This document shows, in pieces, positions 4,489-10,294 of a stretch of DNA of 10,294 nt. A program made the position numbers and the translations under genes. Location: positions 1 to 10,294 of the forward strand of contig JAGAES010000066.1 of assembly GCA_017613055.1 (NCBI GenBank), given 5' to 3'. Origin of the DNA: Lachnospiraceae bacterium (lineage in GTDB: Bacteria; Bacillota_A; Clostridia; Lachnospirales; Lachnospiraceae). The notes beneath the pieces are model-generated. The model made no database searches. It had not been told where the DNA came from and saw only the letters and a program-made list of their open reading frames with translations. Position 1 is the first letter of the stretch; each line of letters opens with the position of its first letter.

Positions 4489-7400
4489 ATGAAAAAACGT
4501 CTACTTGTCGGAATCATTCTTTCGGAAATGCATCACCAGTTCTTCTCGAACGCTTCCAAGAAGCTGCAGGAAGAACTGCTTAAGATGGATGCGGACGTCT
4601 GCGTCTTCACGACGACCGCGCTTTCGGACATGCCCGAGGAATACTTAAGCGGCGACAGTTCGATTTACGATCTGATCACACCGGAACTGTTCGATGGGTT
4701 CATCGTCTATCCGGGCACCTTCCAGATGCCGGAACAGCAGGAACGTTTTCTTAAGAAACTGAAGGATGAATACCACAAGCCTGTGTACTGTCTCGAAAGA
4801 CCGAAACTCGGCTTTCCGACCGTGCCTTTCCTTGAGGAAGAAGGTATCGCCATGCTTGTTGACCATCTGGTTAAGGTGCATAAGGCGGAGACCATCGAGT
4901 ACATCTCGAGTGAGATTGACGATGACGGGTTCCGGAAGGAACTCGAAGGATATTTCCTGAATGCAATCCGGAAGGAAGGCATTCCGGTTACGGTTCACAG
5001 CATTCATTACGGCAAGACCAATGTCGGCAATGAAGCGAAGATTGTGGAAGAGATGCTTATGCAGGAAGGCGGACTCCCGCAGGCTATCATATGCGGCAAT
5101 ACGGAGTCGGTTTCCGGTTTTATCTGCGCCTTTGAAGAGAAGGGCATCCATGTGCCGCGGGACATTATGATCTGCGGCTACAATCTCGATATTGACGAAA
5201 CGCTTCGCGGTACGACCTGTACGACAATCTTCCGGGATCCGTCCCGGATGGCGGTCGATGCCGCAAGAAAACTGATCAATGACATTCTCGGGGAGGAGAA
5301 GTATCCTCCCGTAAGCCGCGGGCAGGAGTGCGTCCTCGTGCCGAAGGCAACCTGCGGCTGCGAATTCTATGCTCTCGGGGATTATTCCCACATCCGGATG
5401 GACCGCCTTCTGACGAAAGACCGCCTGTACGAGTCGCCGTTCAATTTCATGCAGGAAGAGATTGCGAGCGCCGAGGATTTCGAATCCTGGCTCTGGCTGC
5501 TCGACTATTATGAGCGTTATCTCGGTAAGGAATGCGCGGCTTTCTATCTGTGTCTGAATGAGAACGCCCTTCACCAGACAACCAAGTTTACGGGCTTTAC
5601 GGATAACATATTGCTTGCTTTGAACCACTCGAAGGTACGCAAGGTTTCGGCGACGGATTTCTTCCCGAAGTCGGCGCTGCTGCCTGCCTTAAGCGAGCCG
5701 TGCGATCATCCGAGGGTGTTTTATTTTGCGGCGCTCCATTTCATGGACCGCGTGTTCGGATATGCGGTTGTATGTTACGGTAACCGCGCGTGCGGGCTGA
5801 CCGCGTCCTTCGACAAATGGATGCGCAGCCTCGAGACTTCGCTTGAATGCCAGCGGCAGAAGACGGTGTTCCGGGATTATTACACCGAGAACGCGACCCG
5901 TGACATGATGACCGGTCTTTATAACTTCAAGGGCTATCTGAATGCCGTGAAGGAGCAGTTCGCGCAGCTTGCGGGCAAGGAACGCGTATTCCGGATTCTT
6001 TCGCTCGATATCAGCCGGTTCTCAAGCATTAACGAGCTGTTCGGAAGAGAAGAAGGCAATGAGGCGCTCCTGACACTGACCAAGATTTTATTGAATTCCA
6101 TCAACGACCGGGACGTCTGCGCACGGTTCGGCAATGACGAATTCGTCGTCGCCGGAGTCTATGACCGCGAGCCCGACGTGAAGGATATGATCCGCGAGAT
6201 CAAAAACCGTTTAAAGACCATCAACCAGTTCGGCGGGAAGCAGTATACGATCGATATCGTTTATACGACGCTGACGCAGAAGATTACGAAGGAAGAGCAG
6301 ATTGAAGAGTTCACAAACGATGTGCTTGCGCAGAAGAAGAACCTGAAGCAGGGTTCGTTCTCGGACAGCAGTGAGGCCGTATACGAGCTTGATCCGGAGG
6401 AATGCGAGGCTGTCCGTACGCTGATTGAAGAGAACGGATTTGCCTACCTTTTCCAGCCGATTGTCGACGCCAAGAACGGCAGCATCTATGCCTATGAGGC
6501 GCTGATGCGCTCCGGTTCGGACGAGAAGATTCCGCCTCTTTCGATATTACGGTATGCCGAAACGCTCGGCAGGCTGTATGACATCGAAAAACTGACGTTC
6601 TGGAACGTGGCGGAGATTATGATGCGGAACAGCAATGTGTTCACGGACCGCAAGATGTTTTTAAACAGTATCCCGAAGGTTACGCTTAAGGATAAGGATT
6701 TCAAGGATTTCACACTGCAGTATCCGGGCGTTCTGCCGAACATCGTCATCGAGTTTACCGAGCAGACCGAACTTTCGGAAGAACAGCTTGACGCCATCCG
6801 GAAACGGAGCGGCGTGCACGGCTTCCGTGTCGCAATCGACGACTACGGCACCGGCTATTCGAACGTCACGAACCTGTTGAATTACATGCCCGATTACGTG
6901 AAGATCGACCGGAACCTGATTGCCGGCATCGAAGCGGACAGCAAGAAGCAGTATTTCGTCGCGAACATCGTGGAATTTGCCCGCGAGAACGGCTTCTTAG
7001 CGCTTGCTGAGGGCGTTGAGACGAAGGAAGAGATGGATGCTGTCATCCGTCTCGGCGTTGACCTGATTCAGGGCTTCTATACCGCAAGACCGAGCGACGG
7101 GTTCCAGGAAGAAATCGCAAGGGACATCCGCGACGAAATCATCTCCCTTAACATCCAGGCCGGCGAGTCCCGTACCAAGAAGACGTACATCGTCGACAAG
7201 GAGCAGGAGATTATGCTCATGCCGCTTGTCACGACCGAGCACTATACCGAATTCGTGATTAACCGCAGAGAATTAAGCATCGTCGGAAATCCCCGGATTT
7301 CCGTCGACGTTCTGATCCGGATCCCGGACAATACGACGACAACGATTCATCTGCGCCGCGTCAGCCTTGATTCCTACCAGCGGCATCCGTGCATCGAAAT

Positions 7401-8202
7401 CGGGAACAACTGCGACGTCACGATTGTGATTGAGGGAACGGCAGTATTGAACCGGAAGGGAATCCGCGTTCCGGAGAGCTCAAGGCTCACGCTGACCGGT
7501 GACGGAAAGCTGACCGTATACGGTACCGGCGACCGCGCATACGGAATCGGAGGAGATTCGACGCAGACAATCGGCAGGATTACCATCGATATGAGCGGCG
7601 ACATCACACTGAAACTCGACGGCAAGGAATGCGTCGGAATCGGTGGCGGATACTCGAACCGCAAGGCAGGAATCTATATCGACCGCTGCAAGAATCTGTA
7701 CACGCTGGCAAGCGGAGAGCGTGCCGTCGGCGTCGGAATCTGCAACAACATCGCGCCGATTTCCCTGAAAGAAACACGGCTTAAGATGGAAATCAACGCC
7801 GACCGGGCGGTAGCGGTCGGTTCGCTTACCGCGGAATGCGACATCACGCTTAGCGGCGTGAAACTGAATTACACCTCTTCCGGGGACAGTCAGGTCACGG
7901 TCGGAACCCTTTCGAACCGTCCGGTGAAAATCGTCGCGAGACATTTCGAAATGCAGACGACGATCAAGGCGAAGACCTGCGTCGGAATCGGCTGCAGAGA
8001 CGGTTCTGCGGACATTCGCTTAGATTCGTCGGAAATCGACTTGCGGCTTGAAGGAGCCGAGGCCGTCGGCATCGGTTCGAAGACGAAAGAGGGACGCGGA
8101 CAGTTTGAAAAGACGGTGTTCCGCACCATTATCAACTCGGCGGACCGGATTGATTTCGGCTACGAACCCGAGAATATGAGCTTTTTGATGTGTAAAGTCT
8201 GA
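4489..8202 (+). CDS. Multidomain c-di-GMP protein: LacI-type sensor, GAF-like, GGDEF, EAL, beta-helix repeats
   Basis: 1237 residues with no signal peptide or membrane segment seen, hence cytosolic. Residues 1-~310 match a LacI/GalR-type periplasmic-binding fold but begin directly at its first strand (MKKRLLVGIILSEM), so no DNA-binding helix-turn-helix exists; the domain should sense a sugar-like ligand. Residues ~330-465 look GAF-like. The GGDEF domain (~472-630) starts RDMMTGLYN and has metal Asp507, but its signature is GNDEF (548-552), the usual GD after the first helix is GN (523-524), and the inhibitory RxxD is NDRD. The EAL domain (~638-890) looks complete: Gln656, EAL 670-672, Asn726, EFTE 755-758, DDYGTG from 784, Lys805, Glu841, Gln861. 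It should degrade c-di-GMP, perhaps with GGDEF as an allosteric GTP-binding module. Residues ~900-1237 are a repeat region (separate entry). The start at 4489 is preferred over an in-frame ATG at 4402 inside the previous gene because the sensor fold begins there; its ribosome site is weak. Probably one transcript with both neighbours. Confidence 0.9.
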   Translation: MKKRLLVGIILSEMHHQFFSNASKKLQEELLKMDADVCVFTTTALSDMPEEYLSGDSSIYDLITPELFDGFIVYPGTFQMPEQQERFLKKLKDEYHKPVYCLERPKLGFPTVPFLEEEGIAMLVDHLVKVHKAETIEYISSEIDDDGFRKELEGYFLNAIRKEGIPVTVHSIHYGKTNVGNEAKIVEEMLMQEGGLPQAIICGNTESVSGFICAFEEKGIHVPRDIMICGYNLDIDETLRGTTCTTIFRDPSRMAVDAARKLINDILGEEKYPPVSRGQECVLVPKATCGCEFYALGDYSHIRMDRLLTKDRLYESPFNFMQEEIASAEDFESWLWLLDYYERYLGKECAAFYLCLNENALHQTTKFTGFTDNILLALNHSKVRKVSATDFFPKSALLPALSEPCDHPRVFYFAALHFMDRVFGYAVVCYGNRACGLTASFDKWMRSLETSLECQRQKTVFRDYYTENATRDMMTGLYNFKGYLNAVKEQFAQLAGKERVFRILSLDISRFSSINELFGREEGNEALLTLTKILLNSINDRDVCARFGNDEFVVAGVYDREPDVKDMIREIKNRLKTINQFGGKQYTIDIVYTTLTQKITKEEQIEEFTNDVLAQKKNLKQGSFSDSSEAVYELDPEECEAVRTLIEENGFAYLFQPIVDAKNGSIYAYEALMRSGSDEKIPPLSILRYAETLGRLYDIEKLTFWNVAEIMMRNSNVFTDRKMFLNSIPKVTLKDKDFKDFTLQYPGVLPNIVIEFTEQTELSEEQLDAIRKRSGVHGFRVAIDDYGTGYSNVTNLLNYMPDYVKIDRNLIAGIEADSKKQYFVANIVEFARENGFLALAEGVETKEEMDAVIRLGVDLIQGFYTARPSDGFQEEIARDIRDEIISLNIQAGESRTKKTYIVDKEQEIMLMPLVTTEHYTEFVINRRELSIVGNPRISVDVLIRIPDNTTTTIHLRRVSLDSYQRHPCIEIGNNCDVTIVIEGTAVLNRKGIRVPESSRLTLTGDGKLTVYGTGDRAYGIGGDSTQTIGRITIDMSGDITLKLDGKECVGIGGGYSNRKAGIYIDRCKNLYTLASGERAVGVGICNNIAPISLKETRLKMEINADRAVAVGSLTAECDITLSGVKLNYTSSGDSQVTVGTLSNRPVKIVARHFEMQTTIKAKTCVGIGCRDGSADIRLDSSEIDLRLEGAEAVGIGSKTKEGRGQFEKTVFRTIINSADRIDFGYEPENMSFLMCKV
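7537..8082 (+). repeat. Protein-level repeats: seven Gly-[IV]-Gly turns of a probable beta-helix
   Basis: Within the c-di-GMP protein, the motif [AC]-x-x-[IV]-G recurs at residues 1017 (AYGIGGD), 1048 (CVGIGGG), 1079 (AVGVGIC), 1107 (AVAVGSL), 1135 (QVTVGTL), 1164 (CVGIGCR) and 1192 (AVGIGSK). Spacings are 31, 31, 28, 28, 29 and 28. Each is followed by alternating hydrophobic strands such as ADIRLDS or CDITLSG. Earlier turns (CIEIGNN at 968, GIRVPES near 991) look like diverged copies. This regular ~30-residue period is typical of right-handed parallel beta-helices. Similar GIGGG-type repeats are known mainly from extracellular adhesin-like or carbohydrate-binding proteins. The DNA copies are diverged, so this is an old duplication. 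Ligand and role are unknown. Confidence 0.75.
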
Positions 8203-8248
8203 AGAATGAGAGGATACCCGGATCCGGGGGGACCGGGAGAAGAAGATT

Positions 8249-9025
8249 ATGCGTAAAATGTTATATGCGCTCCTTGTTGTGCTGCTTTTATTCGTACTGT
8301 TCGGATGCGACAGCGCAAACAAAAAGGAATACGATAAGATCGACCATACGTCGGGAATCACGGGAGATGTGACGGGAGCCGGAAAGAAAGACCCGAAGGC
8401 GCTTGTGATCTGCCTCGATCCCGGCCACGGCGGCCGCTGGCAGGGGGCAATCTACCATGACCGCGAGGAACGGGACATTGTCCTTGAGCTTGCCAAAGAA
8501 ATCCGTTCCTACCTGAACGAGCACTATCCGGAGATTAAGGTTTATCTGACAAGAGAAGACAATAACGTCTTTTCAAATGACATCGGGACGGACCTCCGGG
8601 CACGCGTGGAATTTGCCAAGAGATGCGATGCCGATATTCTCATAAGCCTTCATCTGAATGCTTCCGAGAATCACAATATGCACGGCTCGATGGTATGCAT
8701 ATCGAAGCAGCCGAACATTAACGGAATCTCCGCGGAACTGGCCGACGCCCTTTTAGACGCAACGGAGGGACTCGGGCTCAAACGGAACGGTTACGAAACA
8801 AGAAACAGCACGGATACGTTTGATGAGAACGGCGAGCCGGTAGACTATTACGCGATATGCCGTCACGGCGCTTCGCTTGACATCCCCGCCGTCATCCTCG
8901 AATCCTGCTTCATGGACCACGATGCGGATTATCCGTATATCGAAACCGACGAGGCGCTTAAACGGCTTGCGGAAGCCGAAGCGGAAGCCATGGCGCAGTT
9001 TATGCTGTCACATTTTCCGAAATAA
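8249..9025 (+). CDS. Lipoprotein N-acetylmuramoyl-L-alanine amidase (Amidase_3)
   Basis: 258 residues. A short basic N-terminus and a hydrophobic stretch end in the lipobox LFGC (17-20), so Cys20 is expected to be lipid-modified and the enzyme tethered outside the membrane after export. A ~25-residue linker leads to the catalytic domain from about 50: DPGHGG (57-62, zinc His60), EERD (73-76, zinc Glu74), SLHLNAS (133-139, zinc His135) and LESCFMD (217-223, catalytic Glu218). All zinc and catalytic positions expected of the family are present. It should cleave the bond between MurNAc and the stem peptide in peptidoglycan. There is no added SH3, LysM or choline-binding domain, so targeting relies on the lipid anchor. 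GGGAGA (8235-8240) lies 8 nt before the ATG. It starts 46 nt after the c-di-GMP gene and ends the presumed operon. Confidence 0.93.
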   Translation: MRKMLYALLVVLLLFVLFGCDSANKKEYDKIDHTSGITGDVTGAGKKDPKALVICLDPGHGGRWQGAIYHDREERDIVLELAKEIRSYLNEHYPEIKVYLTREDNNVFSNDIGTDLRARVEFAKRCDADILISLHLNASENHNMHGSMVCISKQPNINGISAELADALLDATEGLGLKRNGYETRNSTDTFDENGEPVDYYAICRHGASLDIPAVILESCFMDHDADYPYIETDEALKRLAEAEAEAMAQFMLSHFPK

Positions 9026-9028
9026 GAA

Positions 9029-9063
9029 AAGACCGTCATCCCCGCGGGTGACGGTCTTGTTTT
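9029..9063 (+). terminator. Bidirectional intrinsic terminator between the amidase and reductase genes
   Basis: The stem AAGACCGTCA (9029-9038) pairs perfectly with TGACGGTCTT (9049-9058), with further pairing inside and a small loop. On the plus strand GTTTT and then more T follow; on the minus strand TTTTCTTATTT follows. It lies 3 nt after the amidase stop and just past the end of the minus-strand reductase, so it can end both transcripts. Confidence 0.92.
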
Positions 9064-9071
9064 CGTTTCGG

Positions 9072-9794
9072 TTACTGCCACCCGCCGTCAAATCCGATGA
9101 TCTGGCCGGTCAGGTAGGACGGCGCTTTCAAAAGGAGCGAAACCATGTCGGCAATCTCCGCAGGCGTTGTCATGCGGCAGGCGGGGATTTCGTCGATCAC
9201 GGCCTGTTTTTCTTCATCGGAGAGCATCCGGTTCATCGGCGTGTCGACCATGCCGGGTGCGAGAGCGTTCACGGCGATGCCGCTCGGAGCGAGCTCCTTC
9301 GCGAGCGCTTTCGTGAACGAGTTGATGCCGCCTTTCGTCGCAGAGTAGGCTACCTCGCAGGAGGCACCGCGGCCGCCCCAGACGGAAGAGAGGAGAAGAA
9401 TCCGTCCTTCCTTCCGCGACACGAAATGCGGCGTCAAAGCCTTACAGAGCAGAAACGCCGAGGTCAGGTTCGCGTCGAACAGACGGTTCCAGTCGGAAAG
9501 CGAAAGGTCGGTCATAAGCCCTATGGAAGCGATTCCTGCTGCGTGAACGAGTCCGTCGATATGACCGAATTCCCGAAGGGAAGCGCCGACAATATCCTTC
9601 ACAAACGATTCCTCCGACAGATCCCCGAGGAAGGTTTTGCAGGGAACTTCCGACGAAAGACGGCGGTATAAATCCGCCAGCGCGGCTTCGTTTCGGTTCC
9701 CGCAGAGGATGAGCGCACAGCCCTCGGAAGCCAGTTTCGCGGCGATTCCGGAGCCGATTCCGCCGCTTGCGCCGGTAATCAGGTACGTTTTCAT
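9072..9794 (-). CDS. Short-chain dehydrogenase/reductase, YmfI/FabG-like (possible EF-P 5-aminopentanone reductase)
   Basis: 240 residues, a classical SDR. TGASGGIG (7-14) is the cofactor-binding glycine motif, HAAG (84-87) replaces the usual NNAG, Asn109 lies in DANL, and the catalytic set is Ser137, Tyr150 and Lys154 (YSATK). It ends in the typical YLTGQIIGFDGGW. The segment SSVWGGRGASCEVAYS and the following KELAPSGI-VNA region resemble, from memory, Bacillus YmfI, which reduces the 5-aminopentanone group on elongation factor P, more than fatty-acid FabG. It is alone on this strand rather than in a fatty-acid cluster, which fits. A plain 3-oxoacyl-ACP reductase remains possible. The start at 9794 was preferred over an ATG 15 nt upstream because GGGAG lies 8 nt before it, while the upstream ATG has no ribosome site. 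Confidence 0.85.
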   Translation of the reverse strand: MKTYLITGASGGIGSGIAAKLASEGCALILCGNRNEAALADLYRRLSSEVPCKTFLGDLSEESFVKDIVGASLREFGHIDGLVHAAGIASIGLMTDLSLSDWNRLFDANLTSAFLLCKALTPHFVSRKEGRILLLSSVWGGRGASCEVAYSATKGGINSFTKALAKELAPSGIAVNALAPGMVDTPMNRMLSDEEKQAVIDEIPACRMTTPAEIADMVSLLLKAPSYLTGQIIGFDGGWQ

Positions 9795-9823
9795 AGTGAT
9801 TTCTCCCATAAAATGATGGGTTC

Positions 9824-9852
9824 AGTTTAGCAAAAAAGTACGAAAAATGCAA
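9824..9852 (-). promoter_or_regulatory. Predicted sigma-A promoter of the reductase gene
   Basis: On the minus strand TTGCAT (9847-9852), a 17-nt spacer and TAAACT (9824-9829). It lies about 30 nt upstream of the chosen start codon. In the resulting leader, CCCAT and ATGGG (9816-9820 and 9805-9809) can pair and partly cover the ribosome site. Confidence 0.55.
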
Positions 9853-10073
9853 TTCTTATGCTCGTTTTATCAATAATAGACAGTTTTCGGACGGAAAAAT
9901 TAGGAAAAAAGCATAACAATATAACGAAACGCACGAAAGTTAGTCAATTTCAACAAAATGAGGAAATCTTCTTTGGTAATTTGCGATATGGCATTTTCCG
10001 GTGGGGTTGTGTATGATAAGGCTATGCTATTTTGCGTATTTGTGTGCGCAGGATGAATATCAGGAGGTTAAAA
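9853..10073 (+). promoter_or_regulatory. AT-rich divergent intergenic region upstream of the ABC ATPase gene
   Basis: No open frame or RNA gene is seen here. The likely promoter for the rightward gene includes TATGAT (10012-10017), but no good -35 box sits 16-18 nt upstream (TGGCAT at 9989-9994 is the best-spaced hexamer), which suggests an activator-dependent or weak promoter. I looked for a clear catabolite-repression (cre) site and did not find a convincing match. Confidence 0.35.
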
Positions 10074-10294
10074 ATGGCAAGTTTAAAGTTGATCAACATT
10101 AACAAGACTTATCCGAACGGATTTGTTGCAGTTAAGGATTTCAACCTGGACATTAAGGATCAGGAGTTCATCATCTTCGTAGGTCCTTCCGGTTGCGGAA
10201 AGTCCACGACCCTTCGTATGATCGCCGGTCTCGAAGAGATCACCGCCGGTGAGCTCTACATCGGTGACAGACTGATGAACGACGTTGAGCCTAA
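10074..10294 (+). CDS. N-terminal part of a sugar-type ABC transporter ATPase (MsmX/UgpC/MalK family)
   Basis: The first 73 codons are present and the gene runs off the window. The protein begins [13 protein letters not shown], has the aromatic A-loop Tyr13, and a Walker A motif GPSGCGKST at 37-45 followed by LRMIAGLEE, which is the typical start of the MalK/MsmX/UgpC carbohydrate-importer ATPases. These hydrolyse ATP on the inner face of the membrane to power sugar uptake and in Firmicutes often serve several different permeases. The C-terminal regulatory domain that would confirm the subfamily is outside the window. AGGAGG (10062-10067) is 6 nt before the ATG, a strong ribosome site. The partner permease is not visible. 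Confidence 0.9.
   Translation, partial: MASLKLININKTYPNGFVAVKDFNLDIKDQEFIIFVGPSGCGKSTTLRMIAGLEEITAGELYIGDRLMNDVEP

Noticed and set aside
8150..8178. TTGATT with a weak -10 as an internal promoter for the amidase
   Set aside because: No acceptable -10 hexamer lies at 16-18 nt (best is ATATGA or AATATG), so it is not supported.

Overview
The window looks like a chromosomal stretch of a Clostridia-type Firmicute, most likely Lachnospiraceae-like. The grounds are strong AGGAGG-type ribosome binding sites, consensus sigma-A promoters, a DegV protein, a short 71-nt tRNA-Gly(CCC) without encoded CCA, an MsmX/UgpC-type ABC ATPase, a sortase-type surface protein tail, and a LacI-like/GGDEF/EAL signalling protein. 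Base composition is moderately GC-rich by eye and even across the window. I see no insertion sequence, phage gene, CRISPR array or other sign of recent transfer. The genus assignment is inference only.

Layout. (a) 1-302: the last 81 codons of a wall-anchored surface protein and a strong terminator. (b) 314-1150: a minus-strand aquaporin gene whose promoter diverges from a near-consensus promoter for degV. (c) 1205-3238: degV, then a hairpin, then an aldo/keto reductase with a C-terminal two-cluster ferredoxin-like tail. (d) 3246-3455: a promoter whose -10 box lies in the loop of an inverted repeat, about 110 nt of GC-rich foldable leader, and tRNA-Gly(CCC). (e) 3495-9025: three same-strand genes with gaps of 64 and 46 nt and no clear internal promoter or terminator: a membrane-anchored polysaccharide deacetylase, a 1237-residue c-di-GMP signalling protein, and a lipoprotein N-acetylmuramoyl-L-alanine amidase. 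(f) 9029-9063: a hairpin terminator usable from both sides. (g) 9072-9794: a minus-strand short-chain reductase resembling YmfI/FabG. (h) 10074 to the end: the first 73 codons of a sugar-type ABC transporter ATPase.

The main point of interest is region (d)-(e). Two cell-envelope enzymes, one on each side, flank one large cytosolic protein. Its parts in order are: a LacI-type sugar-binding sensor without a DNA-binding domain, a GAF-like region, a GGDEF domain with altered catalytic and inhibitory motifs, an EAL domain with all expected catalytic residues, and a C-terminal repeat region with at least seven Gly-[IV]-Gly turns spaced 28-31 residues, which reads as a parallel beta-helix. A reasonable model (inference) is a carbohydrate-responsive c-di-GMP phosphodiesterase co-expressed with enzymes that modify surface glycan and peptidoglycan. 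The same transcript may also carry tRNA-Gly.
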